DNA from: Shewanella piezotolerans WP3
GTDB lineage: Bacteria > Pseudomonadota > Gammaproteobacteria > Enterobacterales > Shewanellaceae
Direction: 5' to 3'
Length of the DNA: 64,000 nucleotides
NCBI RefSeq assembly: GCF_000014885.1
Contig: NC_011566.1
Coordinates: 806,001 to 870,000, forward strand
Shown here: piece by piece, positions 1 through 9,503 of the stretch
How positions within the stretch are numbered: the first letter of the stretch is position 1
Layout of the letters: every line of letters starts with the position of its first letter
The notes under the pieces: model-generated
What the model saw: only the letters and a program-made list of their open reading frames with translations
What the model was told of the DNA's origin: nothing
Databases searched by the model: none
Program-made: the position numbers and the translations under genes

Positions 1-2
1 AA

Positions 3-803
3 GCTGATACCACTAACTTTGAGGGGGACATCCAAGTCGAGGCTGTTGATTTAGCCGTGTATAGCATGGACGGTACTCAGTTAGTTGGCCCTATTAGCTT
101 TTCCCTCGCTGCAGGTGAGCACCTTGCTATTGTGGGGAGCAGTGGGGCTGGAAAAACCAGTTTGCTTAGCGCTCTTTTGGGTTTTCTACCTTATCAAGGC
201 CAGCTAAAAGTTAATGGCATTGAGCTGAATCGGCTACCTAAGCCGCAGTGGCGTAAACAGTTGGCTTGGCTTGGGCAAGAACCTCAATTATTTTGTGGTA
301 CGGTGCGGGAGAATGTTGCCTTAGGCAAGGCTGCGCAAGGACAGGTATTAGCCGATGACGACATAAAGGCATTATTAGCTAAGGCACATATCCTCGATTT
401 CATTGAATCTCAACCATTAGGACTGGATTTTCCAATACAGGAGCAAACTGCTGGGCTTTCAGTCGGTCAAGCTCAACGCATTGCGCTCGCTAGGGCGTTA
501 GCGCAACAACCTAAATTGTTTATATTAGATGAACCCACAGCCAGCCTTGATAGTTTAAGTGAACAAGCTGTACAGGGAGCTTTAACTGTAGCAATGCGAG
601 ATAGTAGCTGTTTGATGGTCACCCATAGACTCGAGTCGTTGCATGCTATGGATCGAGTCTTAGTGATGGAAAAGGGGCTAGTCGTACAACAAGGAACTTA
701 CGCGCAGCTTGCTGATGTCGACGGGGTATTTAGACGGATGTTAGCAGAGTCTAGTGCTACAGAGTACGGGCAGATCAAAGCTGAATCTGAGGAGAATAAG
801 TGA
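3..803 (+). CDS. cydD: CydD, ABC exporter half for cytochrome bd assembly (5' end outside window)
   Basis: This is the C-terminal ATPase domain of the inner-membrane cysteine/glutathione exporter subunit CydD, needed for cytochrome bd maturation. The reading frame is open from base 3, so the gene starts before the window. Visible motifs are a Walker A (GSSGAGKTS), the ABC signature (LSVGQAQR), a Walker B (LFILDEPTASLD) and the H-loop histidine (VTHRLES). The stop codon overlaps the next ATG (TGATG), so translation is probably coupled to cydC. The assignment to CydD rather than another ABC exporter rests on this coupling and on the CydC-like partner. Confidence 0.9.
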   Translation, partial: ADTTNFEGDIQVEAVDLAVYSMDGTQLVGPISFSLAAGEHLAIVGSSGAGKTSLLSALLGFLPYQGQLKVNGIELNRLPKPQWRKQLAWLGQEPQLFCGTVRENVALGKAAQGQVLADDDIKALLAKAHILDFIESQPLGLDFPIQEQTAGLSVGQAQRIALARALAQQPKLFILDEPTASLDSLSEQAVQGALTVAMRDSSCLMVTHRLESLHAMDRVLVMEKGLVVQQGTYAQLADVDGVFRRMLAESSATEYGQIKAESEENK

Positions 804-2542
804 TGAGAGCATTACTTCCTTATATCAAACGATTTAGAAGCCAATGGTTCATGATGTTTATCGGGCTTTTTTTAAGTGTCACCACTTTGATGGCCGGCAT
901 CGGTCTATTGTCACTTTCTGGCTGGTTCTTATCAGCAGCTGCTGTAGCAGGCTTAACTGTCGCAACGGCGCAGATGTTTAACTACTTTACCCCAGCGGGC
1001 GGTGTGCGGTTTCTCTCTATTGTACGCACCGCGAGCCGATACGGCGAGAGACTAGCGACTCACGAGGCGACATTTAGTTTATTAACCGACCTGCGCTGCT
1101 GGGTGTGGAATAAGTTAATGCCGCTTAGCGCCAAAAACCTACAAGGGATCCGCCGTGGCGATCTACTGAATCGACTCGTTGCCGATATCGATACGTTAGA
1201 CCACCTGTATTTGCGCTTGCTAACACCGCTACTTGCCTCCCTGTTGATGTTGATAGGCTTGTACTTTTTTGTATCGTGGTTTGATGCAGAGCTAGCAGTT
1301 ATCCTTTGCAGCATGCTTTTGGCAGTTTGGCTGCTATTACCGACAGTATTTTACTTTCTCGGCCGAAAACCTGGAGTTGCCCAGCTCGAAACTAAACGTC
1401 AACTGCGGGTGCAATTATTGGAGTACCTGCAAGGGCAAGCAGAATTAACCCTGTTTGGCGCCCAAGGAGTTTACCGTCAGCGCTTGAACGCTGCCGAAAG
1501 TTTGATGATAGCGAGCCAAAGCCGGATGAACTTGGTGACCTCGCTTAGCCAAGCATGTTTGATTTTTTGCCATGGCTTTGCCGTATTCGTGATGCTCTAT
1601 ATGGCGGCTGCAGGGGTGGGGGAGTCTATACCGCCTGGGCCAAAACTTGCGATGATCGTGTTTATGACGATGGCGACGATTGAGATGATGATGCCTCTAG
1701 CGGGCGCATTTCAGCACCTTTCTGCTTGTAGCTCCGCTGCTGCACGGTTAAACCAAGTTGTAGAGCAAACACCTGATGTCACTTATGCCGCTGAAAGTCA
1801 GCTTAAGATCAGCAAAGGGCATATTGAGCTGTCAAATATTGATTTCGGTTATGATGTAGCACATCCAGTATTGCACAAGCTCAGCTTAACTATCTTGCCA
1901 GGCGCTAAGGTAGCACTCCTTGGGCAAACCGGTTGCGGTAAGTCGAGCTTGCTGTCGCTAATAACCAGAGAATGGCTACCACAAAATGGACTGGTGAAGC
2001 TCGATGGTCGTGATGCTTCAGCTTATTCAGAACAAGCATTGCGAGATTCTATGTCTGTCGTGAGTCAGCGGGTCTACCTTTTTAGCGGCACTTTAAGAGA
2101 AAATCTAGCGATAGCGCTGGAAGATTTCAGCCGTAAAGATGATGATAAATTGATTGCGGTATTACAAGAAGTCGGCTTGAGTGCGTTACTGCAAGGTGAT
2201 AAACCCTTAGATAACTGGATTGGTGAGGGAGGGCGACAGTTGTCGGGTGGCGAGCTGCGCAGGATTGGCGTTGCAAGAGTACTGCTTAGGGATGCGCCAT
2301 TGCTACTGCTTGATGAACCTACAGAAGGCTTAGATAAGAAAACTGAGCGTGAAATATTGGATCTACTGTTTGATTTTGCAGCAGAGAAAACAGTGCTAAT
2401 GATCAGCCATCGTTTAACGGCGATGACGAGAATGGATACGATTCATTTGATGGAGCAAGGCAGCATTCGCTGTTCTGGTGATCACCAGCAACTGCTTCAA
2501 GCTGATCCTTACTACGCCAGTTTGCATCAGAAGTTGGCGTAA
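803..2542 (+). CDS. cydC: CydC, ABC exporter half for cytochrome bd assembly
   Basis: CydC pairs with CydD to export cysteine/glutathione to the periplasm for cytochrome bd biogenesis. The 579-residue protein has an N-terminal six-helix exporter membrane domain (about residues 15-310) and a C-terminal ATPase domain with Walker A GQTGCGKSS (about 373), signature LSGGELRR (about 478) and Walker B LLLLDEPTEGLD (about 500). I chose the ATG at 803, which overlaps the cydD stop; a GTG one codon upstream is possible. The length is normal for the family. A strong intrinsic terminator follows about 30 bp after the stop, closing the cydDC operon. Confidence 0.93.
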   Translation: MRALLPYIKRFRSQWFMMFIGLFLSVTTLMAGIGLLSLSGWFLSAAAVAGLTVATAQMFNYFTPAGGVRFLSIVRTASRYGERLATHEATFSLLTDLRCWVWNKLMPLSAKNLQGIRRGDLLNRLVADIDTLDHLYLRLLTPLLASLLMLIGLYFFVSWFDAELAVILCSMLLAVWLLLPTVFYFLGRKPGVAQLETKRQLRVQLLEYLQGQAELTLFGAQGVYRQRLNAAESLMIASQSRMNLVTSLSQACLIFCHGFAVFVMLYMAAAGVGESIPPGPKLAMIVFMTMATIEMMMPLAGAFQHLSACSSAAARLNQVVEQTPDVTYAAESQLKISKGHIELSNIDFGYDVAHPVLHKLSLTILPGAKVALLGQTGCGKSSLLSLITREWLPQNGLVKLDGRDASAYSEQALRDSMSVVSQRVYLFSGTLRENLAIALEDFSRKDDDKLIAVLQEVGLSALLQGDKPLDNWIGEGGRQLSGGELRRIGVARVLLRDAPLLLLDEPTEGLDKKTEREILDLLFDFAAEKTVLMISHRLTAMTRMDTIHLMEQGSIRCSGDHQQLLQADPYYASLHQKLA

Positions 2543-2570
2543 CTGTTTAGCCACTGTAGTCATATCTTGT

Positions 2571-2600
2571 AAAAAGGCAGGATGAATATCCAGCCTTTTT
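2571..2600 (+). terminator. Intrinsic terminator after cydC
   Basis: The arms AAAAAGGC and GCCTTTTT enclose a second inner stem GGAT/ATCC with a GAAT loop, and a T-run ends the structure. It lies 29 bp after the cydC stop and directly abuts an inverted-repeat element. Confidence 0.85.
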
Positions 2601-2601
2601 A

Positions 2602-2975
2602 TACCCATCCCACTTGAAAATGCTCGTTTCAGAGGTGTTGTGCTAGTTCAATTCTAGGCGCGTTAACGTGGAAATGGTTTTTCCCTTTTAAGTTGCCGCA
2701 ACAACGAAGTGGGCTTGCACAACCCCTTCTTCGATGGGCGTTTCTTATATAAAAAGCATGGGCTTTACTCTGTGTTGTTGATTTTACCAAGGGAGCGACC
2801 ATTAGCTGCAATCAATGCCTCGCCGACATGGCCTAGTATGTTCCTGACATGCTCAAGGCATTCCCTCCATCCCTGGAGGTCAGATGTAGGTGCTTAGGTT
2901 CAGCATGGAGCAATGAACCAGTGACTAAAGCCCATTAAACTCCCACTGAATCCTGCATTTTCAGGTCGGATGGGT
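2602..2975. repeat. MITE-like element, family C (374 bp)
   Basis: The ends are inverted repeats of about 21 bp: the left begins TACCCATCCCACTTGAAAA and the right, read inward on the other strand, begins ACCCATCCGACCTGAAAA. TTA lies on both flanks (2599-2601 and 2976-2978), consistent with a 3-bp target duplication. No credible gene lies inside. A stretch near 2818-2882 is closely similar, in reverse complement, to the interior of the larger element at 48437-48865 (the segment around 48595-48650), so the families share internal modules. It fills the cydC-chemoreceptor gap. Confidence 0.7.
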
Positions 2976-3009
2976 TTAATGCAAAATCTTAAGTATCTTC
3001 AATCCAGTA

Positions 3010-4893
3010 CTAAATCTTAAACTTAGCCACTCTATCGTTAAGCTTTGCTGCGATATCCAGCAGATCATCAGCATTACTTGCTATGCTATTGGTTTGTGAG
3101 GTGAGCAAGTCTGATACCTCTCTTACCGCTTCCGTATTACGGCTAATGTCTTCAGATACTGCACGTTGCTCTTCGGCTGCACCTGCAATCTGGGTCGCCA
3201 TGTCGGATATATCAGTGATTGAGCGCGTAAGTTGTTCAAGGTTTTTGAGTGCTTTTTCTGAATTATCAACACTTTCTACGACGATGTTTGTGCTGGTATT
3301 CATATTACTAACTGCTAGTTGACTATTTTTCTGCAGCGTTATAATCATATTACGGATCTCTTCGGTAGAATCCTGAGTACGGTGACTCAGCACACGAACC
3401 TCATCCGCAACCACCGCAAAACCTCGTCCCTGTTCGCCCGCTCTAGCGGCTTCGATCGCAGCGTTCAGAGCGAGTAGGTTAGTTTGTTCTGCAATTGATT
3501 GAATTGTAGCAAGCACTAGGTTAATTTCTGTAGTGTTTTGCTCCAATTCAGTGATGACATTTGACGCTTGGCTAAGCTGCTGAGATAGTTGATTGATCGA
3601 GTTATTGCTATCGCGAATGATCCGCTGTCCCTGTTGGCAATTTTCTGCAGATACACTGGCGGCACTCGCGGTGGACTCAGCATGATTCGCGACTTCCCCA
3701 GCTGTTGCAGACATCTCATGAATTGCAGTGGCTATTTGATCGATATCTTGATGCTGGGTATCAATTTGCTCACTGGTCATGCTCACCAGCGTTGATGAAT
3801 CATTAGCTTGTTTTGTTAGTTCGTTTGCATTGGTGACTAGCGCTGAAACCATTTGCTGTAAGGAGTGCAAGAATGCATTCATGTGCAGCGAAAGTGTGCC
3901 AATTTCGTCAGCCTGCTTGATTTCAAATCGTTGGGTTAAGTCGCCTTGCCCTTTAGATAAATCTTCTAGTGCCAATGTCAGTTTATGTAACGGTGCAAAC
4001 ATGCGATTCAATGCAACTGTTGCTAGCGCAAGAATGAGTATGAATAGCCCCGACATTATGACCAATATTCGGGTGATCTGCTTTTGTACGCCTGCATAAG
4101 CTAACTGTTCATCTTCTACAATGCCTAAGGTCCAGTCAGTGCCAGGAATTGCGGTTAGTTGAACCAATCTATCTTGTTGATCATCAGCCCAATTAAGCGT
4201 GAGAAGCGCACCTGAACTACGTGCTTGTTCAACATTGTGAGAGTTGAAGTAGGAGCTAAGTTCGGTCGCGGGTTTAAACAATCGTTGATGATCACTCAAG
4301 GCGAGTATTTTATTACTGCCATCGATTAAAAATGCAAAGCCGTTATTAGACACTTGCAACTGTTCAACTTGTCTGGTTATCTCACCAACCGTCATATCGG
4401 CCGCGACAACACCGCTGTTTGCTCCAGAAAAGGCTTTGGCCATTGTTACCACGATACTGCCATCAAAATCGAGGTAAGGGTCAGTGAAAATCAATTGTTG
4501 GCTGCGTTTTGCTTGTTGAAACCATGGACGAGTGGTTGGGTCATAGTCACTCGGCCACACTTCGTCTTGATTGCCATAAACCACATCGCCATTATCAAGG
4601 CCTGCATAAACTGACATAAACCCGCCAGCACGTAATGTGAGTAACATCTCGCGTTCAACATCAATACTTTTGCTAATGAGTGATTCATTGGCCAACAGTA
4701 AGTTGCTGCCCATTTGAATATTGGTAGCGATAAAGTTACTCGTGGCTATACTTGTCTCATTGACTCTGTGGGTAATGGTGTTGGTGGTTTCTTCAATAAG
4801 TTGAGAAATAGAGATATAGGACTGTACGGCACTAATTAACGCACAAGTCAGTAGTATCGCAATTTGAATTTTTCGCTTAATTGTTAATGTCAT
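3010..4893 (-). CDS. Methyl-accepting chemotaxis protein with Cache sensor
   Basis: This is a transmembrane chemoreceptor of 627 residues. A first membrane segment (about 8-28) is followed by a periplasmic double-Cache-type ligand domain with the typical WYQ-like stretch (RPWFQQAKR, about 125). A second membrane segment follows (about 272-295), then a HAMP domain beginning at about 296 ([11 protein letters not shown]). The cytoplasmic signalling domain carries the highly conserved hairpin tip ([19 protein letters not shown]). The ligand cannot be read from sequence. The gene is a single unit with about 350 bp of upstream DNA before the putA terminator. The ATG start gives an N-terminus with a basic anchor before the first helix. 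Confidence 0.93.
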   Translation of the reverse strand: MTLTIKRKIQIAILLTCALISAVQSYISISQLIEETTNTITHRVNETSIATSNFIATNIQMGSNLLLANESLISKSIDVEREMLLTLRAGGFMSVYAGLDNGDVVYGNQDEVWPSDYDPTTRPWFQQAKRSQQLIFTDPYLDFDGSIVVTMAKAFSGANSGVVAADMTVGEITRQVEQLQVSNNGFAFLIDGSNKILALSDHQRLFKPATELSSYFNSHNVEQARSSGALLTLNWADDQQDRLVQLTAIPGTDWTLGIVEDEQLAYAGVQKQITRILVIMSGLFILILALATVALNRMFAPLHKLTLALEDLSKGQGDLTQRFEIKQADEIGTLSLHMNAFLHSLQQMVSALVTNANELTKQANDSSTLVSMTSEQIDTQHQDIDQIATAIHEMSATAGEVANHAESTASAASVSAENCQQGQRIIRDSNNSINQLSQQLSQASNVITELEQNTTEINLVLATIQSIAEQTNLLALNAAIEAARAGEQGRGFAVVADEVRVLSHRTQDSTEEIRNMIITLQKNSQLAVSNMNTSTNIVVESVDNSEKALKNLEQLTRSITDISDMATQIAGAAEEQRAVSEDISRNTEAVREVSDLLTSQTNSIASNADDLLDIAAKLNDRVAKFKI

Positions 4894-5240
4894 TCGGTTA
4901 CTTATTGCTCGGTGTGAGTTTGTCGTTATTTAACTTGGCTTAACATGTTGGTTGGCGGTTAAATATGCTGTTTAAGGCAGTTGTTGTGATTTTTTGTGTG
5001 GATTGTACGCGAGAGTAGGCAATAGGTTGAGCAAAAAAACATGTTTAAGCTCACAGCCTTGAAGCAAAAATTAAGGTCTAGAACTTGATTAGTCACTGAT
5101 GTTAATCGCTAAAAAATTGTGGCCATTTGGGGATAAGAACACTCATGGCTTCTCGGTAACTGCGCTTGGGGTAATCTGGCCTCTCTAGCTCGCAAATATC
5201 CGCTTTTTAAAAGAGTTTCGACTTGCTGGCAAAAGCGCAT
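4894..5240. other. Intergenic region with no recognised feature
   Basis: This AT-rich stretch between the chemoreceptor start and the putA terminator must hold the chemoreceptor promoter on the minus strand, but I cannot pick a convincing -35/-10 pair. No ORF, repeat or RNA-like structure stands out. Confidence 0.4.
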
Positions 5241-5266
5241 AAAAAAAGCCAGGTTTGCACCTGGCT
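5241..5266 (-). terminator. Intrinsic terminator after putA
   Basis: On the minus strand the stem GCCAGGT-GCAA-ACCTGGC is followed by seven T residues, 43 bp beyond the putA stop. It is a textbook Rho-independent terminator. Confidence 0.93.
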
Positions 5267-5308
5267 TCTATTTAGACATTGACGATGGAGGCAAGAGTGC
5301 CTGTATCG

Positions 5309-8300
5309 CTAATCTTCGCTGTCACCTAAAGACAGTAGTGTGGCATTACCACCGATAGCTGTAATGTTATTGGTTCTGGTTTTTTCAGTCACAAAGCGTG
5401 TTAAGTAGTGTGGACCACCTGCTTTAGGGCCTGTACCGGATAAACCTTGCCCACCAAATGGTTGCACGCCAACTACAGCACCAATTTGGTTTCGGTTAAT
5501 GTAGACGTTACCTACATTCACTTTATCAGCCACTTCAAGTGCGTGGCCTTCGTTACGGCTGTGAATTCCCAGTGTTAAACCAAAGCCAGTAGAGTTTATC
5601 TCGTCGATAACCTTATTTAGCTCTGATGCCTTGTAGCGAATCACATGCAGAATTGGCCCAAAGTGCTCTTTCTCAAGGACCTTGATGGAGTCAATTTCGA
5701 CTGCAGTAGGGGTAACGAAGTGGCCGTTCTCAGTGCCAGCTGGTAGCTCTATTTGCTTAAGCAGCGTGCCAACTTGCTTAATGTGGTCGATATGTGCGTT
5801 TAGGTTCGCTGCGGCTGTGGCATCAATAACTGGGCCGACGTCAGTTTTCACTGAGCTTGGGTCGCCAATGGTGAGCTCCTCCATCGCGCCTTTCATGACA
5901 TCGAGGACGCGTTCAGCAACATCTTCTTGCAAGAACAGAACTCGAAGCGCAGAACAGCGTTGACCAGCACTGGTAAAGGATGATGCAACGACATCAGTCA
6001 CAACTTGTTCAGGTTGTGAGGTTGAGTCAACAACCATTGCATTCTGGCCACCGGTTTCAGCGATCAGCGGAATAATGGCTCCTTCACGCATTGCTAGCGT
6101 GCGGTTAATCAACTTTGCTGTGCCAGTTGAGCCAGTAAAGCAAACACCCCCAATACGCTCATCACTAGTGATTGCAGAGCCTACTGTCGCGCCTGTACCA
6201 GGTAGGAACTGTAGCACCTCTTTTGGGATCCCCGCTTCATGAGCAAGCTGAACGGCACGATAGCCAACAATAGATGTTTGCTCTGCAGGCTTGGCTACAA
6301 CTGTGTTACCAGCAGCTAGTGCTGCAGCGACTTGGCCTAAGAAAATTGCCAGTGGGAAGTTCCATGGGCTAATACAAACAAAGATCCCACGGCCTTGTAG
6401 GAATAGCTCATTGAGCTCGCCTGTCGGGCCTGGAAGTAGTTCAGGCTGACCCATCATCTTCTTAGCTTGTACTGCGTAGTAGCGACAAAAATCAACTGCT
6501 TCACGCACTTCATCGATACCGTCTTGAATACTTTTGCCCGCTTCACGGGTACAAAGCGCAATCAGCTCTTCACGGTTCTCTTCAAGCAGGTCGGCAAGTT
6601 TCTGTAACGCGTTTGCTCGTACTTCAACGGGTGTGGAACACCAGCTAGAGAAAGACGCATCAGCACCAGCGAGAGCTTGTTCAATCGCTTGGTTGTTGGC
6701 GAATGCGACTTTACCGACAACTTTGGTGGTATCAAACGGGCTGACAATCTCGTTAGTTTCACCGCTGAGGGTTTCGCCATTAACCAACGGTCCAGCAGAC
6801 CAAGTTGTTTCTTTAAACTTTTCTATAGCCGCAAAAAATGGTGTAGATTCTGAAATGATGTTCATGTTGAGGCCCTTGGAGTTTTTACGCTCAGCACCGA
6901 AGATATCTTCCGGTAAGACGATTTTGTTGTTAGCCAGGGTTTTGTATCCCTTAAGTGTTGATAGTGGGTGTACTACCAGTGACTCAATAGGCGTATTTGG
7001 ATCGACCAGCTTGTGCACAAATGATGTATTGGCACCATTTTCAAGTAAGCGTCGAACTAGGTACGGCAGCAGGTCTTTGTGGGCTCCTACTGGCGCATAA
7101 ATACGTACTGTTTTCACGCCACTTTCTGCAAGTAGTGTGTCGTAAAGCTCTTCACCCATGCCATGAAGGCGCTGGAATTCGTAGTTTCTGTCGCCAGCCA
7201 TTGCGGTAATTGACGCAACAGTTTGGGCGTTGTGGCTAGCAAATTGCGGGTAGATAGCACCACGAGTAGAATCTGAAAGCAAGTATCTAGCACAAGCAAG
7301 ATAAGACACATCGGTGCCCGCTTTACGGGTATAAAGTGGGTAACCCGCTTCGCCGTTTTCTTGTGACCATTTAAGTTCGCTGTCCCAGTATGCACCTTTA
7401 ACAAGACGCAGAGGAATTTCATCGCCTTGAATTTTTGCTAGGCGCGTCAACCAACAAAGTACTGGAAGAGCGCGTTTTGAGTACGCCTGCACGACAATGC
7501 CGAGCAGTCCCCAGCCTTTAGCTGCTTCTGAATTGTACAGACGCTGGAAAAGCTGCAGTGATAGTTCGAGACGATCCATCTCTTCGGCATCAATAGATAC
7601 ACCGACGTTTAGCGAACGGGCCTGCTTGATTAGCAAGATCAACGTATCGTGCAACTCAGTTAACGTTCTGTCTTCGTTGGCAACCTCATAACGTGGGTGC
7701 AACGCAGAAAGTTTTATTGAGATAGTAGGGCGAGGCGCTTCACTCTCGTCATACTCCTGAGCGCCGAGGGCGGCGATGGCACTTGAGTAATCGTCGAAGT
7801 ATTTAGCGGCATCTTTCTTAGTTAATGCGGCTTCGCCTAACATGTCGTAGCTATGGGTATATCCAAGTTTACGCTTATCAACGCTGTTTTTTAGCGCTTC
7901 TTTCACGCTACGCCCTAGTACAAACTGTTTACCCATAATCTTCATCGCTGCAAGCATCGCTTGGCGGATAACAGGCTCACCCATTTTATTAACTAAACGG
8001 TTTAGTAGGTTACTCGGTCGGCCATCTGTTTTTTGGTCAAGCTTAACGATTTTACCAGTAAGCATTAAGCCCCATGTAGAGGCGTTGACCAACACAGAAT
8101 CGCTCTTACTTATGTGTTCATCCCATTTTGCACCTGATAATTTATCTTCTATCAAGGCGTCAGCAGTTGCTGAATCAGGAATACGTAAAAGTGCTTCAGC
8201 AAGACACATTAAAATAATGCCTTCCTGAGTTTCTAAGCTATATTGCTGCAAAAATGCGTCAATACCGACCATAAGGCCTTTTTTATCGTATTGACGAACT

Positions 8301-8488
8301 TTATTGACTAATTCGTGTGCACGATTTGTCACACGGTCGATCTCTTCATCGCTGGACGGAACCAGTTTTATCAATTCTGATAAATATTGTTCTTCGTCAA
8401 CGATGTAATTATCGCTGATCGCTTTGAACAGTTCGTTGAGATCGGCTGAGTCGTAATGACCAGCTAGTACTTCACTCGCTTTGAACAT
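5309..8488 (-). CDS. putA: PutA, bifunctional proline dehydrogenase / P5C dehydrogenase
   Basis: The enzyme oxidises proline to glutamate: FAD-dependent proline dehydrogenase in the N-terminal half, then NAD-dependent glutamate-semialdehyde dehydrogenase. I chose the second in-frame ATG (8488; MFKASEVL), which has GGAAG about 10 bp upstream; the ATG at 8503 lacks a ribosome site. The 1059-residue product is shorter than E. coli PutA because it has no N-terminal ribbon-helix-helix domain, so it should not repress its own gene. The aldehyde dehydrogenase motifs are FTGSTGTA, the general-base Glu in ETGGQNAM (about 809) and the nucleophile Cys in GQRCSALR (about 843). The C-terminus keeps a conserved GGNATLLSL-type tail. 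It stands alone with its own terminator. Confidence 0.96.
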   Translation of the reverse strand: MFKASEVLAGHYDSADLNELFKAISDNYIVDEEQYLSELIKLVPSSDEEIDRVTNRAHELVNKVRQYDKKGLMVGIDAFLQQYSLETQEGIILMCLAEALLRIPDSATADALIEDKLSGAKWDEHISKSDSVLVNASTWGLMLTGKIVKLDQKTDGRPSNLLNRLVNKMGEPVIRQAMLAAMKIMGKQFVLGRSVKEALKNSVDKRKLGYTHSYDMLGEAALTKKDAAKYFDDYSSAIAALGAQEYDESEAPRPTISIKLSALHPRYEVANEDRTLTELHDTLILLIKQARSLNVGVSIDAEEMDRLELSLQLFQRLYNSEAAKGWGLLGIVVQAYSKRALPVLCWLTRLAKIQGDEIPLRLVKGAYWDSELKWSQENGEAGYPLYTRKAGTDVSYLACARYLLSDSTRGAIYPQFASHNAQTVASITAMAGDRNYEFQRLHGMGEELYDTLLAESGVKTVRIYAPVGAHKDLLPYLVRRLLENGANTSFVHKLVDPNTPIESLVVHPLSTLKGYKTLANNKIVLPEDIFGAERKNSKGLNMNIISESTPFFAAIEKFKETTWSAGPLVNGETLSGETNEIVSPFDTTKVVGKVAFANNQAIEQALAGADASFSSWCSTPVEVRANALQKLADLLEENREELIALCTREAGKSIQDGIDEVREAVDFCRYYAVQAKKMMGQPELLPGPTGELNELFLQGRGIFVCISPWNFPLAIFLGQVAAALAAGNTVVAKPAEQTSIVGYRAVQLAHEAGIPKEVLQFLPGTGATVGSAITSDERIGGVCFTGSTGTAKLINRTLAMREGAIIPLIAETGGQNAMVVDSTSQPEQVVTDVVASSFTSAGQRCSALRVLFLQEDVAERVLDVMKGAMEELTIGDPSSVKTDVGPVIDATAAANLNAHIDHIKQVGTLLKQIELPAGTENGHFVTPTAVEIDSIKVLEKEHFGPILHVIRYKASELNKVIDEINSTGFGLTLGIHSRNEGHALEVADKVNVGNVYINRNQIGAVVGVQPFGGQGLSGTGPKAGGPHYLTRFVTEKTRTNNITAIGGNATLLSLGDSED

Positions 8489-8713
8489 ATTAATCACTTC
8501 CATCTTGGCCGTAAGGCATATTGCTGGGATGTTGTCGCGACAAGAGCTTTGTTGTTATTTTTGTATACAATCTAAGGTCTCCGCGCGGCCGATTATACCT
8601 GCAAAATGTGACGAGCGACACCTTTGTGAGTTGTTGTGTGATGTTTGTTTGATCTGGCGTTGTGTATGTGTGGGCTAGGCCACTTGCAGCGGGAGTTGTA
8701 GCGAATAAAATAA

Positions 8714-8741
8714 AAAGCCAGCGTTTAAAAACGCTGGCTTT
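8714..8741 (-). terminator. Intrinsic terminator after the SH3 protein gene
   Basis: AAAGCCAGCGTTT and AAACGCTGGCTTT form a 13-bp stem. On the minus strand a T-rich tail follows. The edge of the stem overlaps the stop codon of the upstream minus-strand gene. Confidence 0.9.
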
Positions 8742-9342
8742 AACACTTGAAAATAATAGTTTTTTTACCAGTGGTTTTTAGGTTACGTTGCGGCCTAGGT
8801 AGGTAAACTAAAATAATCCCTAAAATGAGACCACCGGCAGCGATAAAGCCACCTTGCTTCCACATTTCGAAACGTTCATTTTTTTGCATACTGGCAAGTT
8901 TCACTTGAGCGCTATCTCGCTCCTGCGTCGCGCTTGCTAATTCTCTTTGAGCTTTAGATAGCTGAGACTTTATTTGATTTAGCTCTTGTACGCTAGCATC
9001 TGTCGTTGTCAGTGCAGTCGATAAGTCAGCTTTAGTTTGCTCAAGCTCTGCTTTTAGTCGTGGTAGTTGCTCACGCAAACTGACCTTAGCGCTAAGCATC
9101 TTTGTTTGAACCCAGCCCTCGCGCCCCTTGTGGTCGATAATCTTGCTGTAATCGCCTTGTGCTCCACCTAATGATGTTACCTTCTGACCTGCTTCTACAC
9201 TGCCCAGTATGCGGAACTGTGTTCCCGGTCCACCATGGAGGTAAATAAAAACATCATCTGAGATGTAACTTGTTTGGTTCGCAGCAAATAAAGAGGGGGA
9301 AAGTAGTAACGCTCCCACAATAGTTAGAATTCTTAACACCAA
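8740..9342 (-). CDS. SH3-domain protein with coiled coil and C-terminal membrane anchor (TIGR04211 type)
   Basis: The protein has a signal peptide (VLRILTIVGALLLSPSLFA) followed by a bacterial SH3 domain (about 25-85, with the HGGPGTQFRILGSV segment). A Glu/Gln-rich coiled coil follows (about 90-155), then one C-terminal membrane helix (GFIAAGGLILGIILVYLP) and a short basic tail. This layout matches the SH3-and-anchor family of periplasmic proteins found next to phosphate or cell-wall genes; its function is unproven. I placed the start at TTG 9342 (GTG 9339 is equally possible), because the open frame further upstream encodes no signal-like sequence and ribosome-site-like GAGAA precedes these codons. 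It lies just downstream of pit in the same direction, with its own terminator. Confidence 0.8.
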   Translation of the reverse strand: MVLRILTIVGALLLSPSLFAANQTSYISDDVFIYLHGGPGTQFRILGSVEAGQKVTSLGGAQGDYSKIIDHKGREGWVQTKMLSAKVSLREQLPRLKAELEQTKADLSTALTTTDASVQELNQIKSQLSKAQRELASATQERDSAQVKLASMQKNERFEMWKQGGFIAAGGLILGIILVYLPRPQRNLKTTGKKTIIFKC

Positions 9343-9503
9343 TCTATTCTCATCAATGAAATTAAGCCAACATGCTAGGGATTTAAAGGTCCTAATGCAA
9401 GGGGCAATAAGGGGCATAAAACGCAAAAAGGAAGCTTGATACAAATATTATCAAACTCCCTTCATTAAATCGCAGAGTATTTCTATGCAATTAGTGTTTG
9501 TAT

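Noticed and set aside
6534..7100. Long open frame (188 codons) on the plus strand inside putA
   Set aside because: It is antisense to highly conserved PutA coding sequence, has no ribosome site and a composition typical of a reverse-strand shadow.
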